64,000 nt of DNA from Tiliqua scincoides (lineage: Eukaryota; Chordata; Lepidosauria; Squamata; Scincidae): assembly GCF_035046505.1 (NCBI RefSeq), contig NC_089821.1, positions 60,730,256 through 60,794,255 on the forward strand, in the 5' to 3' direction. The position numbers and the translations under genes are program-made. Of this stretch, positions 48,000 through 58,543 are shown piece after piece (the stretch's first letter is position 1; every line of letters begins with the position of its first letter). The notes beneath the pieces were generated by a model, which did not search any database, was not told the DNA's origin, and worked only from the letters and a program-made list of their open reading frames with translations.

Positions 48000-48640
48000 T
48001 CCACTGATGGATGTGTTATGGCTACTGGTGCAGTGCTGTGCTGATGTATCTCCAACACCTGCACAACTACATCCATTGTAAACCCTCAAGTGAGAAGACA
48101 TGGGAGGGACATAAGTGGGATGAGAAGACAGCTTATGCCATACCCTAAATTCTTACTATACAAGGGATGAGCCCTGAATGTCAGCACAATGCTGCACCAA
48201 GGTCAGAGTTGATGTAGGAACCAAAAAACCCATACAAAGCAATGAGGAAGGAAAAACCAAAAAATCTCAAACACATTTAATAGTGTTTTCCCCTCCCTGT
48301 TGTTTTCTAAGGGTTTTTGGTTCCTACATCAACTCTGACATTGGTGTAGCAGTGTGCTGACATTCAGGTCACATTATCTGGTAGGGGTTTAGGATGTGGC
48401 GCATGTTGACTCTTCCTGAACCCACCCATGTCTCCACCCCATTTTGGAGTTTACATCAGTTGTGATGTGTTGGTGTTGAAGGTACATGGGTGAACCACTA
48501 CGCTGGCAACCATGGTGCATCCACTGGCAGAATGGGGCTATAATGGCGGGGCTTCATCATCACCAATGGAGCTATAGTTGCACCAGCAGAGCAGTCATTG
48601 CACTGGTGTTTGAGGGTGCACAACACATTGTATTCTGCTT
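48000..48640. repeat. Fold-back element
   Basis: The inner arms 48173-48231 and 48310-48368 are strong inverted repeats (CCTGAATGTCAGCAC; GTGCTGACATTCAGG; both carry the GTTGATGTAGGAACC word or its inverse). Weaker complementarity extends to about 48010 and 48620 (ACATGGG, TAAACCC words). Non-coding. Confidence 0.7.
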
Positions 48641-48641
48641 A

Positions 48642-48820
48642 GGGTGCAATCCTAACCCACTTTCTAGAACCGGCATAAGGGCAATGCAGCTCTGAGGTAA
48701 GGGAACAAACATTCCCTTACTTTGAGGAGGCCTCTGTGAGTGACACCCAACTGCAGGATGCAGCACATGTTCCATTGGCATTGCTATGCCAGTTCTGGAA
48801 AGTTGGTTAGGATTTGGGCC
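48642..48820. repeat. PIF/Harbinger-like MITE
   Basis: Ends GGGTGCAATCCTAACCCACT and AGTTGGTTAGGATTTGGGCC. TTA is duplicated at 48639-48641 and 48821-48823. Confidence 0.85.
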
Positions 48821-49312
48821 TTAGAATGGCATTTATGTGGTACATGATTTGACTGCCCAACAGCTCTGTAACTGTTGACCTACAATATTTTCTCTCACAC
48901 AGTCTTCATTTTTTCATAGATTTACATGCTACGCTTCCTCCAAGGAGCTCAGGGTAATGCATATGGTTTGTCCTGGTTTAAGTCCAACCACTGAGGTGCT
49001 TGAAATGCAAGGAATTTCTACTGGTGGGCATTGCATGCCCTACTACAGTGTCACTTTTTTTCCTTGCAGGAAAGACATTCAACAGGTGCAGCTTTTCCAA
49101 GCACAGGGGATAGTGGTGGTACTGGGGAATGATTCACTTGCAGAATGCCTGCTCATTCAGCAACTTTACAGGACATAGGAATCCTGCCAGAAAAGAAAGA
49201 TCAGCTCTCTGGTTCTTGAATTTATTGAATTGCAATCTGAGGTGCAGATAGGAATATTTGTGTATAGGTGGGCTGTGAATCTCAGCCTATACACAGTTCA
49301 GAGACTCTAGAT

Positions 49313-49515
49313 CAGTGATTTTCAATTAGTATGCCACAGCACATTGGTGTACCATAAATTTGAGAGAGGATCATTTGTTAGTAGGGCCACTGGGGGATGT
49401 GAGCCCCCCACCAGCAGCATGGTATGCCTTGCCCATTGTCAAAACACTGATGGTGTGCCTTGACAATTTTAGGGTCCTTAGTGTGCCATGAGATGAAAAA
49501 GGCTGGAAATCTCTG
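49313..49515. repeat. hAT-type MITE
   Basis: It starts CAGTGATTTTCAATTAGTAT and ends GGCTGGAAATCTCTG. Flanks CTCTAGAT (49305-49312) and CTCTGGTT (49516-49523) share 6 of 8 bases. Confidence 0.65.
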
Positions 49516-49723
49516 CTCTGGTTGACATTCCCTTGGGCTGCCAATCTATGTCCAGGGAGCAAACCACACGGAATGGACAGAAGGTACTTCCCAGGAAACG
49601 TGCACAGGATCACAGACCCCTTTCGCTCTTATCCTTTGGGTGCCTTTGTGATTCCACTGGGGCGGAACCTGCAGAGTGACTTGAGTGAGCAGCTGGTGCT
49701 CTTCCTCCTCTTTGGCAGACGGA

Positions 49724-49891
49724 GGGCCCAATCCGACCCAACTTTCCTGCACTGGTAGAGCTGCAGCCCTGAGGTAAGGGCACAACTATGCCCCTACCTT
49801 GAGGAGGCCCCTGTGACTGCCTTCCCCCCCAGGATGCACTGCACACCCCATTGGCACAGCTGCACCAGCACTGGATAATGGAATAGATTCG
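49724..49891. repeat. PIF/Harbinger-like MITE near promoter
   Basis: Starts GGGCCCAATCCGACCCAACT, with CTACCTTGAGGAGGCCCCTG inside, and ends in a decayed ATAGATTCGGG. About 390 bp upstream of the exon-1 ATG. Confidence 0.7.
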
Positions 49892-49899
49892 GGACCAGA

Positions 49900-50020
49900 G
49901 GCTGCAGTGCTGTCCACACTTACCTGGGAGTAAGCCCCGCTGCGGATAATGGGACTTACTTCTGAGTAGACACACACACTTAGCTGGGAGTAAGCTAAGA
50001 AGTAAGCGCCATGAGCCCAG
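49900..50020. repeat. Palindromic MITE upstream of CpG island
   Basis: CACTTACCTGGGAGTAAGCC, AATGGGACTTACTTCTGAGT and a partial second unit (TTAGCTGGGAGTAAGC). It abuts the CpG island on its upstream side. Confidence 0.65.
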
Positions 50021-50230
50021 GTAAGTGTGGCTGGCAGAGGCGCCAGGCAGCGCGGCTGTCCCACTCAGGGAAGGGGGCGGGCCGGGCCGGTGCCTCGGCT
50101 TCCGCTCAGCCCAGCCCAGGGTTGGAGGGAAGCGGGAGGCTCCCGGCCCCCTTCCTTTTCCAGAGCAACAGCGGGAGGAGGAGACTCCGGAGAGCGCCTC
50201 CCTCCCTGCCCAGCGCGGCGCACACGGAGC

Positions 50231-50245
50231 ATGGAGCCTGCCTGA
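50231..50245 (+). CDS. Upstream ORF of four codons (MEPA)
   Basis: ATG GAG CCT GCC TGA ends 34 bases before the main ATG. If the transcript starts upstream of 50231, as the CpG island suggests, this uORF could modulate initiation at 50280 by reinitiation or leaky scanning. Translation is inferred only. Confidence 0.4.
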   Translation: MEPA

Positions 50246-50279
50246 GCCGCTGGCTGGGCAGCTGCAACTGCGGCGCAAC

Positions 50280-50361
50280 ATGGAGGCGGCGGTGCCGCCG
50301 CGGCTGCTGGTGCTGCTGCTGGCCGCCCTGGGGCTGCGCTGCGGCTCGGGCTCCGTCGGGG
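50280..50361 (+). CDS. First coding exon with signal peptide; candidate TGFBR1-like receptor
   Basis: The ATG has a strong Kozak context (A at -3, G at +4). The exon encodes 27 codons plus one base: MEAAVPPRLL, then VLLLAALGLR, then CGSGSVG, a typical signal peptide with a leucine core and a small-residue cleavage region. It ends at GGGG|GTGAGT, a consensus donor (50362-50367), in phase 1. In human TGFBR1, exon 1 also starts MEAAV, is almost entirely signal peptide and ends in phase 1 (recalled, not checked here). The length (82 against about 97 coding bases) is compatible. No later exon was seen in the remaining 13.6 kb, so the protein is unidentified: a secreted or type I membrane protein is well supported, TGFBR1 is a hypothesis. 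Confidence 0.75.
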
Positions 50362-50984
50362 GTGAGTTCGGAGGCGGGCGCGCGAGCCTTTGTGGCGCGG
50401 GCGGAAACTTCGGGGAGTTGGAGGAGGGCAGAGTGCGGGCAGCCGCGGGGCTGGGCTGGGCTGGGCTGGGGGCGCGCAGGGACCCGGACCGGAGCTGGTG
50501 CCGAGGAGCGGGCTCGGGGCGCCGCTTTGGTGCGCATCTCCCGGGAGAAGGGAGGCTCTTGCCGACCCCTGGAAGTCCGCCGGGCTCCCCCTCCCAGCCC
50601 GGGGCTCCCCCTCGTCTCCCGCGGCTGCGCCGGGCCGCCCAGCCCAGCGCCGCGCCGCGCCTGGGAGAGCGAGACAAAAGTTTGCTGTGCTTCCTCCTGC
50701 GCCTCCGCGGCCTCGCACTCCAGCGATTCCCCTGGAGTGCGCTGGTGTCGGGTGTCGATCACAGCCAGGCTGCCTCCAACTTCTGGCTGCGGCTGCGGCT
50801 GGGGGAGGGGGCGGCGCGGCGCGGCTTCCCTTTGAGCCGGGGCTTGGGCAGGGGGGAGCGCTCCGGCCTCACTTGTGAAACGCCGCGCTGGGCAGCTCGG
50901 GCTGCGCGGCGGAGTTGGGCTGCCGGCGCTCTGCGCTGCGCTGCTCTCCCGGATCCTGTAGCACGAGCCACACTTCCCTGGGAG

Positions 50985-51292
50985 GAAGCCCCTCTGACTG
51001 TAACGGGGCTTACTTCTGAGTAGACAGGCACAGGATTGGGCCCTCAGGCTGCCATCCTGGCCACACTTTCCTGGGAGTAACAGGCACGCATAGGATTGGG
51101 CTCTCAGGCTGCCATCCTGTGCACACTTACAAGGTAGAAAGCCCCATTGACTATAATGGGACTTACTTGTGAGTAGGCATGCATAAGATTGGGCTCTGAG
51201 ACTGCAGTCCTATCCACACTTAAAGTCAGCCCCATTGACACTAATGACTTATTTTTGGGTAGACATGCATAGGATTGGGCTCTTAGTTCCTC
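50985..51292. repeat. Tandem array of palindromic MITE units at CpG-island edge
   Basis: Four successive units, each with an internal AATGGGACTTACTT-like core (the second is shortened) and each ending in a form of ATAGGATTGGGCTCT(C/T)AG at about 51033, 51099, 51193 and 51284. They start directly after the CpG island, inside intron 1. Confidence 0.8.
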
Positions 51293-51294
51293 GT

Positions 51295-52980
51295 GTGTGT
51301 AAAAATGCTCTGCCTTCTGGGTTTGCTTCTGAGCTCTGTGTTGATGGAAACTGAAGAGGCCAACTGGAGTTGTACTTTCCATATGGCTTCTTTCCTCCCA
51401 GCAGAGAATAGGGGGCTTCCTTTCCACTTCTTATAACCTTTCTTTACTTGTAGCAGTAAAGAACACTTTGATTGGGGTTCCTACTATCCCATCTGTAATT
51501 TTTTTTCCTGTATTCCCTGTGGTATTTAAATGTCAAAGTGTGGAGCTAGTTATATAAAGATTCCCCCCCCCCCCCACAAAAAGGGCTTTTCTGATTCTCC
51601 CTTGTATTATCACCTACACAGAATTTGTAGCTTGCTCCCAGGAGTCTCCTGTTGGCCAGATCTGCATCTTTTCAGTGCAGCAGTCAGCAAACTGAAGTTT
51701 TGATGCACTAATGACTGTTAATTGTTGTAATTTCCCAAGCAGTTGAAGAAATATAGTAGTGTGGCCAACAGTCAGTAGATTATCCCTTCAGGGCAATCCT
51801 TATTAGGCCACCCACTTCTCTTGAAATCATCTGTACTTACTCGAACTGTCATTTTAATGTGGAATCTCTGACCAATGTTCACCCCAGATGTTCAATTTTT
51901 AGACAGCGTTAACTGTATTAAAATCTTTCTGCATTTTTAATTATGAATTTGAGAAGTTGTTGGCATCCCAGATAACTTCTTTTTTTGGTCAAACCTTTCA
52001 GACTCAGTGTTCTTTTAGAGTCTAGACTTCATCCAACCATCACCAATTTGTTGCAGTGTTTGAAATAATGATGATTACAGTACTACTGTGCTGTTTATAG
52101 TTTTTTTCCTAATGTCTTAATTATCAGACAAATTTCTGTGGCATAGTATCACTTTAACCAGTAAAAAATGTTGAGTGGGAAACAATCACCCCTAAACAGA
52201 GGAGCCTTTTGATATGTGCTGGCTGTGTGTTATATGTTAAAATATATCTGTGGTCAAATGGACAACTGTAACACAACAGTGTACTTCAACTGAACATACT
52301 TATTATGGCCAGCTGTTTAGGACAAAAAGGAGCAACCACTGTGAACATGTTGCAAACTAATTTTACACAGTAACAAAATATCTGTGTAAGGGAGAAGTTG
52401 GATTTACTTTGTAATGATTCAATGAAGTTAGATTTGTATTCTGCCTAATTCAATAAGGGATTTCCACAGCATTAAAACCATCAGTGGCTGGAACCTAGTG
52501 TGTAGTTTCAACTAGTGAGTGCTAGTGTTTGGGTAATTAAAGTCCCAACTATTCATTTATGCTGAAACGGTATATAAAATCACTTTTTTTCTTCCAAAAG
52601 TATTGAGCTTGAGAATTCTATACTGTTACAGACTGCTTTATTATTTTTCAAAATAATTATTTAAAATATGTATATGCTGCTTTTCAAAAGTTTACAAAGC
52701 AAAATAAATGAAAAGATAGTTCCCCTGTCCCAAGGGGATTCACAACCTTAAAACAAAGAGCAGCAAACAGTTCGTTTGACTCATGGACTCATGGCTTTAT
52801 CAGCCACTGCACAGATGCAGTTGGCATCTGGCTTGCAGTGGTGTTACCAAGACTTGCTGTGGAAGCTGTTCAGGGACAACTCAGGCATGGGAGTAACACA
52901 AGAGTTATAAATCCTCTGGTCTAGCGTCCTGGGGATCACCAACAGCTGGAATTTACCATTCTGATTGGCATTTCTGATAA
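51295..52980. other. Intron 1, no feature recognised
   Basis: AT-rich unique-looking sequence. No splice-flanked exon was identified. Short C run near 51565. Confidence 0.35.
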
Positions 52981-52994
52981 TCCAGCACCACCTA

Positions 52995-53502
52995 TTCCCC
53001 TATTCCCCTGGGGAATAGCACCAACCTGTTCCCCTGGGGGCTGGGGATAAGAATAGGCCCTCAGTTTAGCTGTACTTGTCATAAGAGGCGACTAAACAGC
53101 CACCGGATAGATGGGACTTGTTAGCCTGGGAAGGCAGCTCATCTGAGAGAAGGAAAACTCTGATCCCAAACCTCCACTGCCTTGTGGCTACATCCAGTTA
53201 TGGAAAAGGCTTCAGGAGTCAACCTCGAGGCAAAATCAGGAGCCGGAGTCCCTGAGGCAGTTCATGGCTGAACACAGTCACATTCTGGCAACTCCTGCGA
53301 CGCCACTGGAACCAACCGTATTGGCCTCTGCTTTTCCATTGAACCTTTTCAGCGACGTGGAGAGGGGGGATTTGCTGCATGGGTAACAGCCTATCCTCCA
53401 TACCTACTTTACCCAGGCTTCGCGCACTGGAGAGGACACTCTGTTCCAGAGCTACCATTCACGGCGTGACACCATAGTCTTCCGAGACTGAAGGATGCCA
53501 GC
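52995..53502 (+). mobile_element. SINE-like deletion derivative of the finger LINE
   Basis: Plus-strand copy of the 26320-26779 element, about 508 bp. It contains CTGGGGATAAGAATAGGCCC, GGCTACATCCAGTTATGGAA and GGGTAACAGCCTATCCTCC, and ends with the LINE tail ACCATAGTCTTCCGAGACTG. The 11-bp word AGCACCACCTA flanks it (52984-52994; 53503-53513). It lacks the extra interior found in the 41-kb copy. Inserted in intron 1 in the sense orientation. Confidence 0.85.
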
Positions 53503-53744
53503 AGCACCACCTAGGCCCCAAAAATGTCAGATTATCAGAATTCTAAGGTATATTGATTCAAAAAGTAATTTTTTAAGGGAAAAAAAATGCAGAGTTAACA
53601 ATTGGAGTACATTCCTGCTGCTTCCCGTCCCTATTTTTAATAATTCCCACAGATTCCAGGTGGCCAGCCTCATTTGGACTTTGATCCATTTCTGTCTCAT
53701 GCCAGATGGGATGAGTTGGGTTAGCATGCGATGAATCCATAAAT

Positions 53745-53895
53745 GCAGGGGAGTGGCAACAGGGCACAGGTATCTTGTTGTCTTGTGTGCTCCCTGAGCC
53801 ATCTGGCGAGCCACTGTGAGAATCATTGGTGGGCCACTGTGAGAAGCTGGACTAGATGGTCCTTGACCTGATCCAGCAGGGCTCTCTTCTGATGA
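53745..53895 (+). repeat. CR1-like LINE 3' tail
   Basis: It contains TTGTTGTCTTGTGTGCTCCC, GAGCCACTGTGAGAA (a short stretch is duplicated) and AGCTGGACTAGATGG, ending TGATCCAGCAGGGCTCT. Only the terminal 3'UTR is present. Confidence 0.7.
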
Positions 53896-54299
53896 AATAT
53901 TGCATTGTTTTGTACCTTCTCTGTGCCATTTTATACCCTCTGTAACTTGCTTTTTTACTTTATCAGAAAATGTCCTCTGAATGTGTGTAAAGTTCAAATG
54001 AAAGTTGACTAGATTTCCCCTTTTTTGCACTTTGTGATTTTGACCATTTTTGCCCAGATATGTAACTTTGTTCAGTTACTTCCTTTCCTAATCTTTATGT
54101 TAGTTGTTTCTCCATATTTTGGTTTGGATTTTGGTTGCTTATGATCTTTTGCCACCTTTACCCTAAAAAGAATCTAAAGCTTAATTGACCAAACTTATGC
54201 AGGAGTCTGACACTGCCATTAAGCTATACAGTATAGCAGTACCTTGACTTTTATCACTTAGCTTTTTCAGCTGTTTTCAATTATAATGATAGGTGTGTT

Positions 54300-54600
54300 T
54301 TTTATTTTCATTTTTCAGATTTCATTTTTTACAGAATGAGAAGTGCAGAAAGTGGTGTTACGTGTTTCTATTCCAAGGGCACATTTTCACAAATTACAAT
54401 TATAAATAATTGCTTTGAAAATGTACTAGGTAGATGATATTGGTGGTATAGTGTCAGCAGATGCAGCCACAGTCATCACCCATGCACTTTCTCTGCATCA
54501 GCCCAACCAACCTACTGTGACCAATATATAGAGGTATTAGAAAATGGTTTTATTTCTTTTTTGCAAATTTTGGGTTTTTGTCCACATGCTTTGCTCTTTC
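54300..54600 (+). repeat. Unclassified tandem-like repeat (matches 15370-15690 inverted)
   Basis: It contains GAGAAGTGCAGAAAGTGGTG, ATTCCAAGGGCAC and GGTGGTATAGTGTCAGCAGA, followed by GACCAATATATAGAGGT and a T-rich part. It is about one unit of the repeat described at 15.4 kb. Confidence 0.6.
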
Positions 54601-54839
54601 ATCCAATTTCACCCAACCTTTCATGACATTAGTTGACGTTCTTATGTATATTTTTCTTTTATTTTTGTTTAGGTTTTGCACACTCTTGCAAAACCTAAAT
54701 GTTGCATATGTTAAATTTGCAACTAAATAATATTCTGCTTTGACATTTACCCATTTTTTTATTTTCATCTATGCTCTGGTTCCTAACCAGACAAAAGTGC
54801 AAGATACTGCTGTATTTTGGAATTAGGTTCTCAGAGCGA

Positions 54840-55232
54840 CAGGTGAGGTCTTGGTATCCATGGGGGATCTGTTCTCGGATACCCCGCAAATGCCAAAATT
54901 AGTGGATAATCAAATCCGTGATCGGCTCCTTTAAGCCCTCCGTAGGAGATCAGAGCTGTGCTCTGATTGCCTCTAGAGGGCTTTCTGAAGCCCACAGCAT
55001 CAGCGTGCGTTGGCCTACTGCCTCTGGGCTTCAGAATGGCCATGGAAAGTTGCTTTTTTTCCTTTCACGGGCTATTCTGAACCTCTTAGAGATAGTGGGC
55101 CGACACACGCTACCTCCGGAGGCAACTGCAGAGGGCTCAGGTGGGGCCAATTCTGGCTCCACGCAGGTCCAGGGGTCTAGCATAGAGCCAGATCCGTGGA
55201 TGCAGAATCTGCGGATATGGAGGCCCCACCTG
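54840..55232. repeat. Terminal-inverted-repeat MITE (unclassified)
   Basis: Ends CAGGTGAGGTCTTGGTATCC and GGATATGGAGGCCCCACCTG are inverted repeats. The interior is itself partly palindromic (GGGCTTCAGAATGGCC against GGGCTTTCTGAAGCCC). Related copies lie at 56138-56450 and 39838-40030. The target duplication was not resolved. Confidence 0.65.
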
Positions 55233-55239
55233 TATTTTT

Positions 55240-56130
55240 TTTTTTATCTCTATGGTGTTTAATCATTTCACTGGGAAGCTGCTGATAAATAATGACAAAG
55301 TAAACCAACAAAAACTTTCCATTGGCCGTGTTTGGAAATGTTGCTCATGACTACAGTGTGTAAGGGTCTTGCACAGGTATTTTTCCCCAGGGTAACCCAA
55401 TGGTAACTCTATGCAGTGTCAGCCATGTGGGCTGTACAGTGTGCACAGGTCCCTGCTAGCCTTGTGAAGCAGCAGGAGAGCAGTGTGGGTTGTAGTATTT
55501 TCCACTTCAGGGTAACCCAGTGGTAACTCTATGCAGTTGTATGGGTTGTAGTATTTTCCACCTCTTGTCTCTCTTTGTCTGCCCTCCTCCCCAGTATCTG
55601 GACTAATTAGAGCAGAAGTGCTGAAATAGTGCCGGAGATCACAAAATTAGCTTAATCTAGGTTTCCCTAAAGTGTGTTGCTTACCTGTGGTGGTGTACTC
55701 CCTGAAATTCAATCTGTAAGCCTTAAATACCTCTTCTTTGTTAGTTCTCATTTCTTGTCTCTCCATTGACATGTATTTAGGCTGCAAATGCCAGAAACAC
55801 CTGAAAAATTGCCATCTCTCTCTAGCCACATGCTAAATTGGACTATTATATTGATATTTTATGGGGAAAAGGATGAATATAGGTGATGTACGCAGCAAGT
55901 AGCATGCTGTGCATTGCTTGTTCTCCCATTTTTTTCTGGAGTTTGCACAGTATGCATATTACAGACTCTAGAAAGGCAACTGTGTTTGCCTGTTGCAGCA
56001 TAAAGAACAGTCTCTTTTAGGCTGTTAACCTATTTATTGATTTAACTTTAAAGGCTAACCAGTTTATTTCAGCAGAAACTTTCATGGATTACAGTCCACT
56101 TAATCAGATGCATGTGAAATCCTCAGTGGA
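55240..56130. other. Intron, no element recognised
   Basis: A 30-bp phrase (AGGGTAACCCAGTGGTAACT at about 55508, and AGGGTAACCCAATGGTAACT at about 55390) occurs twice, indicating a small local duplication. Otherwise nothing identified. Confidence 0.35.
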
Positions 56131-56137
56131 CATGTAT

Positions 56138-56450
56138 ATGGGGCCTCTTTATCCACGGATTCGGGACCTGTGGTTTTACATCACCGTGGGTCCTGAACTC
56201 ACGGATCTCCCCACCTATTGTCTTCTGAATGTGGCAGTCCACATTTGGCAGCCCTTCTGAGAGACATGGAGGCTGCACACTGCCTCCCCACCCCTTAGAA
56301 GGTCCTCTGAACACGGCTGGAGCACAGCTCCAGTTGTGTTCAGAGGACAGAAGGTAGGGAGATCCACAGATTTGATTATCGGCGGATTTCAGTATCTGCA
56401 GAGGGGGACCAGGATGGATTCCCCATGGATAACAAGGCACCACCTGGATT
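56138..56450. repeat. MITE, family of 54840-55232
   Basis: Left end GGGGCCTCTTTATCCACGGA; right part GGATTTCAGTATCTGCAGAG and CACCACCTGG. The core carries GTTCAGAGGAC and its inverse. Confidence 0.55.
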
Positions 56451-56469
56451 CAAGGATAGAAGACCAGGG

Positions 56470-56925
56470 GGAAAAGGTTGTGAAAAGTAGGACTAGGAGG
56501 CTACGGGATGGTGGATGTAAGTCAGTACTATTACGTGAAGTACAATGAGAATTCACAAAAAATGACTACTGCAATCACCCTGACTATGCCAGGATTTAAT
56601 TACTGAAGGAAGGACAAAGCGCTCACCTTCTAGTCTCAGACAAAAGTGTCTGTTTAAAGGAAAATATTTGGAAAGATCACATTGTACCCTTGGAGCCTGT
56701 TCCCAATTGTTTTCTGTTGAGTAAAGTTCCATCCATTGTCTGCAACTTTTTTCATGCAAGTGTTTGATAACTGTGGCCTTAAAATGGATTGAAGTTAATG
56801 CCCCTTAATTTAAATTGGTATTTTTTATTTTTATTTAAATCATGATTACCAATTTTAAACCTAATCTCCTACCTTACTTCAGATATTCCTCAAAAGTGTG
56901 TACTCATTGGTAGACCATGGGCAGC
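56470..56925. other. Intron, no feature recognised
   Basis: Non-coding. Confidence 0.35.
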
Positions 56926-56929
56926 CCAG

Positions 56930-57413
56930 TCCAGACCACAACTTGAGCCATTGCAGGCTCCCTGTACCAGCTCCCGAGTGTTGCAGTTGTGCCATAAGGC
57001 ACATTTGCACCAATTTGGGAGTTGGCTGGGCTGGCATGGAGGCTTGTACCTGCTTTCCCAAGCTGAATCCTGCAGCTGTACTGACCAGTAAGTCTGTGCT
57101 GGGCACCACAGGGGATGGGATAGGATGGTGGAAGGGCGTTTTGGGGGTGGAGAGGGGAAGTTTCTGGGCAGGGAAGGGTGGACTCCCACTCTTTAGACCT
57201 TGGATCCCCACATGGGCTGCTTGAATTTGTCCCAGCAAAATAGCTGGCACAGATCTGAGTAGCCCCATAGGTCAGGCTGAGGTGTTACACAGGGTAAGGG
57301 GAAAAATATCTCCTTAGCCTGAGGTGACCTCCAGCAACCTCCCAACCTGTGTAGGATACAGCGCAGGCCACTCCAGCCTGCCTATACTGGTGCAGATTAG
57401 GGTTGCACCCTAA
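56930..57413. repeat. Long MITE of the GCAATCCTA group
   Basis: It contains GTTGTGCCATAAGGCACATT, the inverse-compatible core of 28990-29572 and 47347-47921. Its right end is GTGCAGATTAGGGTTGCACCC, followed by TAA. Overlapping open frames are not coding. Confidence 0.5.
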
Positions 57414-57419
57414 ATTGAC

Positions 57420-58340
57420 TTGCTACTAAATAATAAATCCTCTAATAAAATAGCCACTTATTAGGCTATAACTAAACTGTGTTTGTTTAAATGGGAGGAC
57501 TTTGAGTGAGACATTTGACTTGGAAAATTAAGTGCCCAGTACATCCCAGAAGCAAAGGCCAATAATTACTGGGTAGATGTGTTATTCCATGAGATGGAAC
57601 ATTAATGTCATGGTTTATTTGGTAGATATCATAATACATAATTTGAGAATTGAGCAAACTGAAGAGTTCAGGTAGTCAGCAAGCATATGATAATATAAGA
57701 TCAGTTGAGTGAGCTCAGAAAACAAACCTGGTGAGATACAGGAATGTTTGAAGTTGCGGTGTTTTACCAATTCATGGTAAATACAGGGCACAACCTATTG
57801 TATCATATTTATATTACTTGATGTAAAAAGGCAAATAGCAAATACGATTTTGCATAGAAAATGAAGCTTTAAAGTAGTACATTATCTGCTAGGGTTAGGT
57901 TCCTGATAAACCTAGTGAATACTGAATTACCGAATATGGAATCGGAAAGCCTATGGGGAAAAATGGGGTTAGGTTTCAGGGGACCCTTGACAGCATACAA
58001 AAAACAATTCTGTAATTTTTAAGGCCTAGTTCATGATTGTTCAGTGACTGAAATGTGGTTGCATAAATTTGCATCTGCAAGTTGCTAAACAAATACACAT
58101 TAAAAATGACATTCAGCTCAAATAAGAACATGTAGCTGCATACGTCAGTTCATGGTATAAACTGCTGAAGAACTTAGCAAATCACTGCTTTAAAAGTTGG
58201 GCATTAGAATAACACATGGATGTATCTGATTGATCTTTAAGCTCAGACGGTTCCGCTTCTGTGTGAGGGGGCACAATGCCAGAACTGTGTTAATTTCATA
58301 AATGCTGTCCTTTGACCTGGACAGTATCTTATTCATTGAC
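57420..58340. other. Intron, no feature recognised
   Basis: AT-rich. No exon signature or repeat ends identified. Confidence 0.35.
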
Positions 58341-58343
58341 TGT

Positions 58344-58543
58344 GGGTGCAATCCTAACCCCTTATGTCAGTGCTTTCCAGCACTGACATAAGGGCAATGT
58401 AGCTCTGAGGTAAGGGAACAAACATTCCCTTACTTTGAGGAGACCTCCATGAGTGTCACCCAACTGCAGGATGCAGCACACATCCCATTGGCACAGCTAT
58501 GTTAGTGCTGGAAAGCACTGACATGAGGATTAGGATTGCGCCC
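58344..58543. repeat. PIF/Harbinger-like MITE
   Basis: Ends GGGTGCAATCCTAACCCC and GGATTAGGATTGCGCCC, with the inner TTATGTCAGTGCTTTCCAGC and its inverse. Near-twin of 37631-37831. Confidence 0.8.

Larger units (their letters stand above)
50030..50960 (+). promoter_or_regulatory. CpG island promoter
   Basis: The only long stretch dense in CG dinucleotides, with sharply higher GC than the whole window. It contains GC-box-like words (GGGGGCGGGCC near 50072, GGGGGCGGCGC near 50808) and no evident TATA box. It covers the first exon and the start of intron 1, as is usual for housekeeping and receptor genes. The transcription start is not determined; I infer it lies between about 50080 and 50220. 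Confidence 0.85.

Noticed and set aside
49610-50835. Long overlapping open frames of 217-355 codons on both strands across the CpG island
   Set aside because: GC-rich sequence lacks stops in all frames. These have low-complexity Pro/Arg/Ala composition and no domain; only the signal-peptide exon has a splice donor and start context.
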